Below the pieces are notes generated by a model. It was not told where the DNA came from, ran no database searches, and worked only from the letters and a program-made list of their open reading frames with translations. From Lucifuga dentata (Eukaryota > Chordata > Actinopteri > Ophidiiformes > Bythitidae): 64,000 nt of DNA. The first letter of the stretch is position 1, and each line of letters starts with the position of its first letter. Position numbers and translations under genes: made by a program. Of the stretch, positions 37,840-47,276 are shown piece by piece. Location: assembly GCA_014773175.1 (NCBI GenBank), contig VXCM01000227.1:248001-312000 (forward strand). The letters are read 5' to 3'.

Positions 37840-38534
37840 NCAACTCCCCCCCCACCACCACACACACACACACACACACAGTATCTTCTGGCACGAGATG
37901 AAGGCACCAACTGAGACAAACTTACCTTCCAGCCGGCAGAACTGTTGCTGTCTCCTTTGTCCTTGAAATAAGGCACACTCTTCACCATCCAGTCATAAAT
38001 CTGAGACAAAGTTAGGCGGTTCTCCGGAGAGCTTTCTATAGCTTTGGTTATGAGGTCTGCATATGACATATTCCCCCATGCGTTGCGACGGGAGGAGCTG
38101 CTCTTCCTCTGGGCAGCGGCGGCAGCAGCGGCCGCGGCCGCCGGGGACGACGATCCGACCGGGGAGGAGATGAGAGGCACCTGCTGCTGCTGCTGATGCG
38201 GGAGTTGCGGGCTCGGGTGCTGCTGATGTTGCTGATGTTGCTGCTGTGGAGGTTGCTGGTGGACGCAGTTCTCCTGACACTGGAAATCACTGCACAGGAT
38301 GACGGGCTTCTGCTCCGTGAAGTCCTCGGTCTCCTCCAGCAGGCTGAGGTTGTTGACGAATTCAGCGTTGCCGGCCGGCTCCTGCTTCACGGACGGCACC
38401 GGCGAGGACGTGTTGGAGTCGCCAGGGTTGATGAACTCCGGTCGGGGCAGCGGCCAAGTGCACGACCGGGGCCGCGACAGGGGCTCAAAATCCGGGTCTA
38501 TCTCCACCAGGTGTGGCTGTGCCGCTTCCGCCAT
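11356..38534 (-). CDS. foxo1: Forkhead box O1 transcription factor
   Basis: FoxO1 is the insulin/PI3K-Akt-controlled forkhead activator of metabolic, stress and cell-cycle genes. It shuttles between nucleus and cytoplasm. Coding exons are 37926-38534, 13055-13246 and 11356-12610, all with GT-AG junctions in phase 0. Exon 1 begins [19 protein letters not shown]. Akt sites are visible at T26 (RPRSCT), S249 (RRRAAS) and S311 (RSRTNS). The forkhead domain (about residues 152-245) is split by intron 1 after NSSAGWK. An LKELL motif lies at 467-471, and the acidic C-terminal activation segment ends with THSWVSG. As assembled, exon 3 is frameshifted by 67 extra bases at 11711-11843; without them the protein is 662 aa, against 655 in human. 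Whether this is the foxo1a or foxo1b copy cannot be told here. Confidence 0.97.
11711..11843. repeat. 66-bp duplicate around an N inside foxo1 exon 3 (assembly artefact)
   Basis: Bases 11711-11776 and 11778-11843 are the same sequence, starting AGCAATCGGCCGTTCATAGC, with one N at 11777. The frame offset between the two halves of the exon (970 bases, remainder 1) is repaired exactly by deleting 67 bases. Confidence 0.92.
12611..13054 (-). other. foxo1: foxo1 intron 2 (444 bp)
   Basis: A short AT-rich intron between the NLS-encoding exon and the transactivation exon, with GTGAA donor and CACAG acceptor on the minus strand. No repeat or ORF of note. Confidence 0.9.
13055..13246 (-). CDS. foxo1: foxo1 coding exon 2 (recognition helix, wing and NLS)
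   Basis: 64 codons from [11 protein letters not shown], the DNA-contacting helix 3, through [11 protein letters not shown] to the basic RGRAAKKK nuclear localisation segment. The acceptor is CCAG|AAC at 13247 and the donor AAG|GTGAA at 13054. It contains the Akt site S249 in RRRAAS, which also modulates DNA binding. In human FOXO1 the sequence continues without an intron after this point; here an intron follows. Confidence 0.95.
14881..15311. mobile_element. MITE with TACCGTATATACTCGA termini
   Basis: The left end TACCGTATATACTCGACTAT is matched by an inverted right end ending GAGTATATACTGTA. The interior matches the copies at 1-1230. A 49-base N run at 15216-15264 hides part of the interior. 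TA occurs at both ends, compatible with a TA target site. Confidence 0.75.
17880..18758. mobile_element. Older element interrupted by a Tigger-like MITE
   Basis: The left arm contains AGGGGTGGATCTAGGG and GGGCTTAGCCC. The right arm contains CCTAAGCCCTATAAGCCCACC and CCCTAG, which are inverted versions of these. GGGGTGATCA occurs just outside the left arm and again at the right edge. The younger element at 18213-18634 lies inside. Confidence 0.4.
18213..18634. mobile_element. Pogo/Tigger-like MITE (TACAGACAGTCCCCGACTTA)
   Basis: The left end TACAGACAGTCCCCGACTTA pairs with the inverted right end GGGAACTGCCTGTA, preceded by ACTTACGAACAGTC. TA lies at each end. CAGNNAGTCCCCGACTTACGA termini with TA target sites are typical of Tigger/pogo-type elements. 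The interior includes AC/CT microsatellite runs at 18411-18440 and no transposase frame. Confidence 0.65.
18868..18960. repeat. Compound (CT)n-(AC)n microsatellite
   Basis: About 40 bp of CT repeats run directly into about 50 bp of AC repeats in foxo1 intron 1. The open frames across it are repeat-derived. Confidence 0.95.
20182..20224. repeat. Poly-A run split by N
   Basis: Adenine homopolymer on both sides of an N at 20203, one of several homopolymers where the assembly was left unmerged (also 22393-22427). Confidence 0.9.
21470..22114. mobile_element. TTAA-flanked palindromic MITE, copy B
   Basis: TTAA-AGGACCATACC at the left and GGTATGGTCCT-TTAA at the right; same interior and orientation as copy A. 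The last 67 bases are repeated around an N at 22048, so the element appears longer than it is. No ORF. Confidence 0.85.
23110..23142. repeat. (TG)n microsatellite
   Basis: Pure TG run in foxo1 intron 1. The reverse-strand frames of over 100 codons across it are repeat-derived. Confidence 0.95.
23583..23944. mobile_element. Possible MITE with CAGTAGGTTTACATGC ends
   Basis: The left end CAGTAGGTTTACATGC is mirrored by GCATGTAAATGTACTG at the right, an imperfect 16-bp terminal inverted repeat. No coding content and no clear target-site duplication, so the call is tentative. Confidence 0.45.
24498..25063. mobile_element. TTAA-flanked palindromic MITE, copy C
   Basis: Complete copy without an N: TTAA-AGGACCATACC to GGTATGGTCCT-TTAA, 566 bp. 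The interior is in the opposite orientation to copies A and B (GTTTCAGTTCTTTCTGGTAC on the left side). It is the best reference for the family in this window. Confidence 0.88.
27064..27237 (+). other. 57-codon acidic small ORF, coding status unknown
   Basis: Two in-frame ATGs open a frame beginning [19 protein letters not shown] and ending at TGA. It is antisense to foxo1 within intron 1. The EELEEMLE segment resembles the acidic stretch before the SNARE helix of syntaxins, but the rest does not follow that family convincingly. A GAGAAG|GTAAGAGG donor-like sequence lies shortly downstream. It may be chance or a decayed gene fragment. Confidence 0.15.
28561..28592. repeat. (CT)n microsatellite
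   Basis: Pure CT run of about 30 bp in foxo1 intron 1. Confidence 0.95.
29290..29530. repeat. Repeat with GGAAGT...GATGTCATAGAGG block and perfect hairpin
   Basis: It contains a 13-bp perfect inverted repeat with a 4-base loop at 29300-29329 (ACAGGAAGTAACC-AACA). A downstream block, GTGATGTCATAGAGGTTAGTTT, is shared with the repeat at 53395-53630 in stoml3 intron 5. These are probably arms of the same MITE family. Confidence 0.55.
30353..30475. repeat. 60-bp duplicate around N (assembly artefact)
   Basis: The block starting CCTTGCCCCACAATGACCTG occurs immediately before and after an N at 30414. Confidence 0.88.
30556..30605. repeat. (GA)n microsatellite
   Basis: About 50 bp of uninterrupted GA repeats in foxo1 intron 1, a purine/pyrimidine mirror-type sequence. 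Confidence 0.95.
31639..31688. repeat. (CT)n microsatellite
   Basis: CT repeat with one TTG interruption, followed by a CTGCAG site. The Ser/Leu-rich frame across it is not a gene. Confidence 0.93.
33595..34086. mobile_element. TTAA-flanked palindromic MITE, copy D (divergent subfamily)
   Basis: TTAA-AGGACAATACTGG at the left and GGTATGGTCCT-TTAA at the right. Internal blocks (GGTGGATGTGTCACCTGAAC, GATTTTGAAAGATTAGGGGA) match the family, but with many changes shared with copy E. A poly-T run split by N lies at 33724-33756. Confidence 0.78.
35715..36220. mobile_element. TTAA-flanked palindromic MITE, copy E (divergent subfamily)
   Basis: TTAA-AGGACCATACTGG at the left and GGTATGGTCCT-TTAA at the right, 506 bp. 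It shares with copy D the CTGG start and interior features such as TCCAACATGGAGC, so the two form a second subfamily. No ORF. Confidence 0.78.
37786..37880. repeat. (AC)n microsatellite split by N, beside foxo1 exon 1
   Basis: CCCCCCCCACCACCAC followed by an AC run occurs on both sides of the N at 37840, so the block is probably one microsatellite recorded twice. It starts about 45 bp beyond the exon 1 donor and creates false exon read-through frames. Confidence 0.9.
37926..38534 (-). CDS. foxo1: foxo1 coding exon 1 (N-terminus and first half of forkhead)
   Basis: The start ATG is at 38534-38532; the next residues match the vertebrate FoxO1 N-terminus, which decides the start. 203 codons end exactly at a splice donor (G|GTAAG, 37925-37921). 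The order is: Akt site T26, a Gln/His-rich tract (about residues 92-118), a ten-Ala run, Ser/Arg stretch, then forkhead helices from [19 protein letters not shown] to [15 protein letters not shown]. The Ala run is encoded by very GC-rich GCGGCGGCAGCAGCGGCCGC-type DNA. Antisense open frames of 80-120 codons here are shadows. Confidence 0.97.
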
Positions 38535-38960
38535 GGTTTAAAGGTGACGGAGCGTTAAAATGTCATGTAAATGTGAGAAATTAGGTCCCAAAAGTTTCTG
38601 TAGAATTCGCGGATGAAATGAGAGCGAACACAAGATGAAATCTGCTCGGAAAAGTAGTGCTCCGCCTGGACAAAGTACGCACTGAAAGTTACATCCCAAG
38701 CCGATAATAATACAACCGTCAACAATGATGAAAAAGTATGACTGTTAAAAAAAAGTATTTCATTGGAAAAAAAAGTAAAGTTATGAAAGTGTTGAGTTTG
38801 TTGTTATCCAGCCGTAGTGATGTCCGTCTGTACAGCCTGCTGACTCTGCGTGTTGTACAGCGTGTGAGGACTTACTGGAACTATCATTTGTCGGCTGGTA
38901 CCGCCCACATTTGATTGACACCAGAAAGCACCAATGACTGACGCGGAAAGAACTGGGGGG
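38535..38960 (-). promoter_or_regulatory. foxo1: foxo1 5'UTR and proximal promoter
   Basis: The sequence directly upstream of the foxo1 ATG. It carries a GC box (CCGCCCAC at 38901-38908) and an inverted CCAAT box (38931-38935). No TATA box is evident. The transcription start cannot be placed. Confidence 0.55.
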
Positions 38961-39481
38961 GGNGGTGCTCCTTGTTTTCATTCTTTCGCCTAGTAAACAT
39001 CTTATCTGGAGGTAAAATTATAGAAAATTTCTCAATTAAAAATAACTCATATCAAAACCGGACGTATTGTTTAACATATTTCTTTCAGAGAGTAGAGGTA
39101 CTGTATTACTTTTTTTACATCTCCAAAATGTGTATTTTAACCTTTTTTTTAATCATTGAGACTGAGCATAACAGAATTCAAGGTTTTGTCATACTTTTAC
39201 TTCTTTAAATAAAAGTTGTTTTTTTTTTTTTTNTTTTTTTTTTTTTTGTTAAAGCTGAACCTTGAAACAACAGTCGTTGCTATTTCTTATGAGTATGAAC
39301 AGTGTTACTAACTTAAGTTTTACCACCAAAATCACTTCTGCTACTGCAATTTACTACAACCGATAATCATATTAGACTATAAACTTTATTTGGTTGCAGT
39401 TACAACTCAAAATTGTCAAAGTGTTATAACACTGTAATAAAGGCACTACCATTACTACTATTGCTTACTATGTCGATGACA

Positions 39482-39529
39482 ATTATTATTATTATTATTA
39501 TTATTGTTATTATTATTATTATTATTATG
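39482..39529. repeat. (ATT)n microsatellite
   Basis: ATT trinucleotide run with one GTT interruption. The Ile-rich open frames on both strands come from it. Confidence 0.95.
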
Positions 39530-40149
39530 GCGGCTGTTCTGGACAAAGCTTCAGCAGAAATTCTACTGTTATTTGTGGATTGGAGAATATGGAATAGTTT
39601 CACGTCCAACCAGGACTGTGCTGACATCTTGAGGACATTTTGAGGTATTACAACCAAGCACAGTCTGCATCTCAAACCCTCCTCTTCCTCATTTAACCCC
39701 GTATTTAGTGCAACAAAGTTTATCACCACATCGAAGGACATTGTGTTTTGTTTTATCTTGTTATCATCACTGCGCTTTATTGTTGTTTGTACTTATATCA
39801 GTTGCAATCAATCGCAAGCTTATCAGCTAAAACGTTAAGATATGAGCCCGACTCTGTCAAGCCACTTGGAGCGGAAAAGCTTCTAGTCAGTTGGTTTCAA
39901 AATAAAACTAACTGCCAAACGTGGTAATTGAGAAATTTCCCTTCCAAAGGATATTTTCTCATTTTCTGTTTAAGCCAACTGTTGTTATTTTTGAACATTA
40001 AAGTTCTGCCAACAAAATTTTAGTTTCACCGGAAAATATAAATGAAATCACCTGCGGTGCTTATATCCCCAAGTTAAGCTTGTTTTTATTTTGAAGGTGA
40101 ATTCGGTGTTTCCTGTACAACTGCGGTTTGCTGTGGTAATTTGACACGC

Positions 40150-40317
40150 GCCTGATTTTTCTGGTGTGTGTAGCTGCGGGCACGCGCGATAAGACCGGCT
40201 TTCCTAAAGACGTTGACAAAAAGACGGAAGTAAGATGCATGGCGTTCAACCACTGAGCATTCGTTGGAAATTTGACTATTGAACCCCCGGGAACATGAAT
40301 TTAAAGATGCTGAGGCG
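40150..40317 (+). promoter_or_regulatory. slc25a15: Candidate slc25a15 promoter and noncoding first exon
   Basis: CpG-containing sequence with an ETS-type CGGAAGTAA motif (40225-40233), common in promoters of nuclear mitochondrial genes. A donor-like GAGGCG|GTAAAT lies at 40312-40323. It fits with the acceptor-like TTACAG at 40915-40920 just before the coding start. Both ends are inferred. Confidence 0.3.
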
Positions 40318-40930
40318 GTAAATTATCAGACGGTAGTAGTGTGCATAAAGAAGGAAAAAAAAGTATTCAGATTAATGTGCGTCAATCACAGAACTGAGAA
40401 GCCTTCAAGGTCAAACTGTCAAGGTCTGTATTCTATTATGAGTCCATAGTCAGCTTATTGTACTTTATCTATTTGTATATCCTTACTGTAGTCATTTCTA
40501 AATTTCCAAGGACTTTCACTGTTATTTAATTTCATCTAAACACACAGTTAAGGGAAGGGCAGAAAGGATAAACGTGAACTGTGAGAGACTTATTTTATCC
40601 CATGAAGCCACATTGCAAACAGCATGAATGAGTGTAAAGTGAGTTTTGCAGAGGTGCAGGCTAGAAACTAAATGTAATCAAACCTAAAACATGGAAATGG
40701 TAATGTATGTTTGAACAGACAGGAACTGAGAAGCCAGTTATTCCAGTCCAGTTGAACAGTACAGTATTCTCCTTGATGACCCTTCACACTTCCTGTCTGT
40801 AGAAGCTACAGTTAAAGGGAAACAAGGGAGTGTGAAGATAGATAACCAGACTAGGATTATTTTCTGTGATGAGATAAGGAAATGGTTCGTTAATAACCTC
40901 AAATGTTTGTACCATTACAGCTTTTGAATC

Positions 40931-43900
40931 ATGATGACAAGTCCCATAACTCGGGCGATTATTGACTTCTCAGCTGGAGCGATAGGTAAGTTATCTGTAA
41001 CTTTTCTTTGAATTCTTTGTCAGTCATTTGTGATATGGTTAAATCCAGTGTGACCTGCAGATAAATGTAGTAAAAATATTTGCTGACTGCATTTATAGGG
41101 AAAAAGCTTATCCATTTTGGAACGTTAGACATGATGTATGACATAAAAGTGTCTTTGGATGCTCTAATAAGTCACCCTGTGTTTTGTGATCCTTCCTCTC
41201 TCAAGGTGGAACTGCTTGTGTAGTGTGCGGTCAGCCGTTTGACACCGCTAAGGTAAAGATGCAGACATTCCCCTCGATGTACCGGAACTTCATCCACTGC
41301 TTCGTGTCTACCGGCAGACAGGTGGGCCTCCGCGGTCTCTACAAGGGCACAGCTCCAGCTCTTATGGCCAACATAAGCGAGAACGCCGTGCTCTTCGTAA
41401 GTTACAGTGTCTGCCAGGATTTGGTCCGCTACGTCTGCAAGATGGACAGAGGTGCTGCTCTCAGGTACCACACTGGAACTTCTGTGCATATAGAAATGAT
41501 GGTTTTGAGGAGTTTGTGTGTATTAAAATCTGTATACTGTAAAGTGATGAGCAGCATTTTGACATATCAGTACTTGATGATGTAAGATGATGGATATTAA
41601 TATGAGAAAGGACTGTTATGTTTTAATCATCCAGTAGTAGTACAAGAATTACTCAAAGCCTTTACTTTAGTAGAAGTAGCAGTAACACAAAGGAGAAATC
41701 GACCATTAAAAGTCCTGCATGTAATTCTTTACTCAAAGGGGACACATTGAGCTTTTTGTTATATTCCCTTATTTTACAGTGTAATATACAGTATATATGT
41801 GTTGAACATTGTTAAAGTTGCAAAATAGGAGGTTGATGCCAATAGAAACGCATCGAGCAAAACAAACCCATAAATCCTGAACTTGTTTTTAATTAGTTGT
41901 TCTGTATGCCTAACACACTGGAATTTACCCGTCTACACACACCTGTTAGACACGCCCACCAAGTACAAGTGTGTGTTTGGCCAGCATCCCTGTGTCCTTT
42001 GGTGTTGTCAGCTCAGGCATGAAGCTGCTGGCCAATCAGATGAGAGCAGGGTTCAGGAGGGCACCATAAAAGAGAATGTAGCTAAATTGACCAGTTTCCA
42101 CTCAGTGTGCACAGCAGTGCTGCTGCAATGGAGAGTAGAAGTAGATCATTGTGTTTTTTGCATATTAAAATATAATAAAGTTTTCAAATTTGACCCTAAA
42201 TGAAAATAAAAAGATTGAAATCTTTATAAGATGTCTTCTTTAAGTAACAATGAGGTTTTACCAGTACAATTTACACAAATATCAAAATTTAACATCGCTC
42301 ATTGTGTAGAATAGTTCTTTTCAAAGTTTTAAATTATGTAATATTGCATAATAATGAAAGTACCAAAAATTAAACATGTATTTTTTTTTTTACCTCACAA
42401 GTTTGGTGGAAGTAAAGGAAAGAAATAAGGAAAGATCAGAAACGGAATGACAGAGGGAAGAAAAAACAAGACAAGGCAAAAAGGAAAGAAAAGGAACAGA
42501 AACGAGAAAGAGGAAAGTTCTCATATTTCTTTAAGTTTCTCTGCTGAATAATTGCATTATTTAAAGACATGTTCACTGTTTGTCTATTTTAGTCTTTTAT
42601 TGAACTGACTTCACTCTCTCGCCTTCATCTTTATGCAGCCTCGTCTGCAGCATTTCAGTTGATTTAAATGGAAAATACATCCTAAAATAGAATTCAAGGG
42701 GTTTTTTTATAGTATGGCATTCCAGTTGAGTTTTAATTGTTTTGTTTAAACAAGTTTTCTCAAGCTGAAAAGCAGAGCAACAGACAAAGTTTATGATGTG
42801 AGAGCGTAGACCTTCTCCTTAGACAGAATAATGGAAAACTCTCTGACAGCAGCCACGGTGATTTTACTGGGACTGGGAAAGATTTTCTTATTCAGTGCTA
42901 TAAGCATAGATTCAAATAAAACTCATTTGAATATGGACTCTCAAACAAAAATACTGAGCCGAGCGTGTGAGTTGCTGTTGAAACGTCAGCGAACCAGCTT
43001 AAAAAAGATCAGTCAGGCTGGCGCTCGGCTTTCCAGCTAAAGCAGACAGTTGTGTCAAAGTTACAAAGCGTGAAGTTCACGCCTGTGATTGCTGAGAGCA
43101 GTCACACTAATTTATCAGAAAGTGACTTTGTGATGTTTAGATTTCTTTTGAAACAAGATCTGGACCAGATTTTTTTTAAAGGACCATACCATCCATTTTG
43201 CATGTTTGAGCCTAATATATTCAATTTTCATACATGTTATGTTACTGACAATCATTTCCCAAAGGATAAAACCGTATTTCAGCTTTCCTGATATTTTGCA
43301 AAATCTCATAATCTTTCAAAATCAAATATTAAAGTGATGCACCCACCTTAAAAATCCATGTTTCTCCTGCTAATAGTTACGCAGCCTTATGAAGCCACAC
43401 TCATTTAAATTTTTCCATAAACGCAGGTCTTCTTTTGGGACTATATTCCCCGGTGGAGATATACATTCACTCTGTGCTTTTTNATAAACGCAGGTCTTCT
43501 TTTGGGACTATATTCCCCGGTGGAGATATACATTCACTCTGTGCTTTTTTTATTGTGCTTAAACACTAAAATTATGTAACTTTGAAAAAAACATGAATAT
43601 ACGTGTTGTTCACGATGTTACCTATCCCAAGAACGTTTGAAGTATCAACAAGTTGATTTTAATAGCGTACCAGAATGAACTGAAACCAGTGGAGGTCTGG
43701 AAGGTAGGAACAATTTATTTTAACTCACTGTTCCAGTAGTATCCTTTGGAAAATGATTGTCACTAATGTTATGTGTATGAAAATTGAATGTATTAGGCTC
43801 AAACATGCAAAATGGATGGTATGGTCCTTTAAACAGTTTTCTTAAAAGTGTAGGATTGCATGTTAAAAAAGTCCCGTGCTTCTCAACAACATGGAGGATG

Positions 43901-46900
43901 AATTTGTTGGCGTTTTCCTTTACTTCTTGTGTTTCTTGTACTCATCAGTGATGTCCAGAAGGCGTGTGCAGGGTCGTTCGCCTCCATCTTCTCCTCCATG
44001 GCGTTATGCCCCACTGAGCTGGTAAAATGTCGCCTGCAGGCCATGCATGAAATGGAGGCATCAGGCAAGATAGCAAGTGGACAGAGAAGGTCCGTGAGAT
44101 GAAAAAGAGATGAGCAGAAAATGCGCTACAGGTAGTTTAGACCATGTGATTTATTTTTTATTTTTCTGGTTTGACTTCAGCACGGTGTGGACGGTGGTGA
44201 AGACGGTGTTAAAGGCAGACGGTCCGCTGGGTTTCTACCAAGGTCTGACGTCCACCGTTATGAGGGAGATACCTGGTTACTTCTGCTTTTTTGGGGGCTA
44301 TGAATTCAGCCGTTCCATGTTTGCACAGCACATGGGCACGGACAAGGAATCTATAGGTATGATATTAAATCCTTCATATTAAAGTTATCTATGATCCTAA
44401 CGTGATGTAAATGTTTGCTCCAACAACCAAAAAAAAAATCAAAAGCACACTATTAGAAGCTTTTATCACTCTCAAATGAATTGATAGGTCTTTAAGTTAT
44501 TCATGCTGAAGTTGTAAAGTTTGTTATGTTTGCATCAACATGTAACATGTTTAACTTTACCTGCCTACACACCTGGTTAGACATGCCCACTAAGTATGAA
44601 GCTAGTGAGCATCCATGTTTCCGCAGCGCATGATGCAGTTGGCCAATCAGAATAGAGTGGATGTTTCAGGAGGGGGGTCTTAAAGAGACAGCAGCTAAAA
44701 CTAGCCTGTTTTCACTCAGTGTGCACAGCAGTGTTGCAGCAAGGGAGTAAAGAAGTGGATCAATGTGTTTTTTTTTTTTTTTTTTTTTTGCACATGAAAT
44801 CATTGCAAAGTTTCAAAATAGATCCTAAATGAAAACAATTGGACATCTATGAGCAACACACAAAATTTTGTTTTAATAAGTAAATCAAACTCTTCGGTTT
44901 AGTGTGTAAATACTTGTCAAAATTGTACTGAATAAAAATATAAGGATTGTGTCAGTCAGTTTTTTTTTTTTTTTTTTTANTTTTTTTTTTTTTTTTTTTA
45001 AATTTACTGCAATCTGAACATTTAACCTAATACTAAACAACATATGATTCTAGTTTTGGATTGCTCTGACATATATTTTTTGTCTTAGGTGTTCTTCCGC
45101 TCATGTTCAGCGGTGGGTTTGGGGGCGCGTGTCTTTGGCTGGTGTGCTACCCTATAGACTGTGTTAAATCCAGGATTCAGGTGTACTCCTTAGCTGGGAG
45201 GCAACAGGGCTTCATGAAGACCTTCTTGGGAATCATACACAACGAAGGTGAGGCTGCAACATAAAATAGAAGTTTACACAGCTGGGTTTATTTCTCATGT
45301 TACCAGATTAAAGAGAAACTATTTCTTTTTTTTTTATTTTTGCATGTTGTTAAAGTCTTGTAACTTGTTATAATTTGCTTGAGTTTCTAAATTTGGACCA
45401 TGTTTGCAAAAACAGGAAAACAACCAGTCATCTGGTTACATCACAGCCATGAAATGATGGTTTTAAGGACACTGATGTAATTTTGTGTTTTTGGCTGACT
45501 TGCTTTTCTCACATATACTTATTGTCTAGACTTTTCTCTCTCCTATTTTATTCCTTTATTTCCTTTATTTGTTGAAGTATGCGTGGGCTGTAAGTCGTGT
45601 TCATTCAGCTGATGCTTGTTTGATGCTCTGAAGCTGCAGAACCACCTCTCACTGCTTCTTTTTAAATTTATTGGAATATTCTTTGAAAACGCTGCACAAC
45701 AGTGTGAAAAATCAAACTTGTAGTTGGTCATATCCAGAACATGTCTATTCTTTCTGCATGCTTTAATCTGACTTAAAGCCACGTGATGCATCGTCTGAAG
45801 AGGCTGTTTGAGTAGAGTTCACACACATGAACTTGGCTCAGCATGTGAAGTCTAAAATGTGTAAATTTTGTTTGGTATACTGATAGTCCTGGTGATGGAG
45901 ATAAATTAAACATTTTGACTTCAAAACGCTAAAACATTACGGTAAAAAATTTCCTGACATGACTTTTCCTACATAAATCCAGATTTCATAACAAATCACA
46001 TTAATTGACTTTTGGAGGACGTTACAACCAGGACATAATATTGATGGGATTTTGACAAAAATATTTTGCTGCTGTATTGTAGAGTTTCAAAGCACAAAAA
46101 AAGTCAGAACTTTTAAATTTACAGGCTCCAAATCCTACACTCGTTTCAACACTCGTTTCTCATCCTGGTGTATGTGGACCTTTAGTGGTCTATAGTGGTA
46201 TTACAGGGGATTTGTAGGAGGGAAGTGTACCATATATATTTAATTTCTGCTAATTTAATTCCAAAAATAAACTAATGTAATTCTGTATTTCTAATGTAAC
46301 TGTAAAAGTCTCATTAAGAAGGAAAGAAGACATAGCAGACACAGCAGAGGGATTATTACACCAGGATCATATGACAGGAGCAGAAATAAATAGGTGTCTA
46401 TGAGTAGGACAAACAATAACAATAATCAACCATATTTATGTGCTCAAATCAACTGTATAATGCTATAAACAGAGTCATAAAAGACAACAGCGCATAATAC
46501 CTAATAAACACAAAAAGCTATTATACACCTGAGATAAATCCAATATAAACAGCTTCAATATTCAACAGTCATAGATGATGCCAAGTTCATTAAATAATTA
46601 AACTTAAAATGAGAAATAATGTAGAAAGTCAATTCATATAAATAAGTTTCATATCATGATTCCTTCCAAAAAATGATGATCAAATGGTATTAATATAATA
46701 AAATTGCAAATCACTAATTGTACGACAAGTTATTTATAATAAGTGCAATATTGATGAATGTAAGTGGATCCTTGAGGCGGGTGAGCTTATCACACTCAAA
46801 TAACTTCTTTAACCTCATTACACAAACAAGGCAGTTTTACACATTTACCTGGGTGCTGTAATAAAATAAAAGTAACAGTTTTTGAACTTCAAAGCGGCGA

Positions 46901-47136
46901 CACCCTGCTGCTGTGACCTTTGGGAAGTGTGTGAGTGGGTGTTAGTGAAGATGCATCTCATCTCTAATTGGCCCCGGAGGTGTGGATGTGACTCATGTTG
47001 CTTGTGTCCCACAGGATTCGGTGCTCTGTACTCTGGCTTAACTCCCACCATGATACGCTCCTTCCCTGCCAACGGCGCCCTCTTCCTGGCTTATGAGCTG
47101 AGTCGCAAGATGATGATGGAGAAATTTGGGGCTTGA
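40931..47136 (+). CDS. slc25a15: Mitochondrial ornithine transporter (SLC25A15/ORC1)
   Basis: Inner-membrane carrier exchanging cytosolic ornithine for matrix citrulline in the urea cycle. Coding exons: 40931-40985, 41206-41464, 43949-44089, 44181-44356, 45089-45247 and 47015-47136. All join in frame with GT-AG junctions to 303 aa, close to the human 301. The three mitochondrial-carrier signatures are visible: [20 protein letters not shown] and [11 protein letters not shown], one per repeat. Other orthologue-specific stretches are [19 protein letters not shown] and [12 protein letters not shown]. Two ATGs are adjacent at 40931 and 40934; either could start. TTACAG just upstream suggests a 5' noncoding exon. 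Introns 2 and 4 carry repeats. Confidence 0.96.
41870..42200 (+). repeat. Interspersed repeat in slc25a15 intron 2, partner of 44530-44850
   Basis: It shares with the intron 4 block the segments GGCCAATCAGA, CACTCAGTGTGCACAGCAGTG, and a tail of GATC-TGTGTTTTTT then GACCCTAAATGAAAA. Both copies are in the same orientation with roughly 20-30% divergence. No coding capacity. Confidence 0.75.
43176..43832. mobile_element. TTAA-flanked palindromic MITE, copy F (slc25a15 intron 2)
   Basis: TTAA-AGGACCATACCATCC to GGTATGGTCCT-TTAA, about 115 bp upstream of exon 3. A 66-bp block is duplicated around an N at 43483; true length is about 590 bp. Same orientation as copies A and B. Confidence 0.87.
44530..44850 (+). 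repeat. Interspersed repeat in slc25a15 intron 4, partner of 41870-42200
   Basis: Direct-orientation relative of the intron 2 repeat, with matching TGCCTACACACCTGGTTAGACA and GTTTTCACTCAGTGTGCACA blocks. A poly-T run at about 44768-44789 follows the GATCAATGTG segment. Confidence 0.75.
44961..45001. repeat. Poly-T run split by N
   Basis: Two T homopolymers each followed by A, joined by an N at 44980. Likely one tract recorded twice. Confidence 0.88.
45248..47014 (+). other. slc25a15: slc25a15 intron 5, no internal gene seen
   Basis: AT-rich 1.8-kb intron with no recognisable repeat family or RNA gene. The open frames of 75-85 codons in it lack support. Confidence 0.7.
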
Positions 47137-47276
47137 TGTGGAGGATCTTTCCACTTGAAGCAAATATTGTGTTGAATCACACTCCCTAAAACGAATACGA
47201 ACCAAAGCTGGTTCATGTGCTGCTGTATAAGAATAAGAACACCCTGTGAAAAAACACACACACACACACATACATC

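Larger units (their letters stand above)
13247..37925 (-). other. foxo1: foxo1 intron 1 (about 24.7 kb)
   Basis: A large first intron interrupting the forkhead domain, as in other vertebrate FOXO genes. It holds several MITEs (14881, 18213, 21470, 24498, 33595 and 35715), microsatellites and poly-A or poly-T runs. The remaining stretches, such as 15312-17880, 18990-21470, 25065-28080 and 30610-33590, contain no recognisable gene. Enhancers are likely but cannot be located without alignments. Confidence 0.9.
38961..40930. other. Intergenic region between divergent foxo1 and slc25a15
   Basis: About 2 kb holding a poly-T run split by N (39221-39247) and an ATT microsatellite (39482-39529). A candidate slc25a15 promoter lies near 40150-40320. 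No mrps31-like reading frame is seen, although MRPS31 lies between these genes in human. Confidence 0.6.

Noticed and set aside
38196..38558. Long plus-strand frames opposite foxo1 exon 1
   Set aside because: Shadow frames of the GC-rich foxo1 coding exon.
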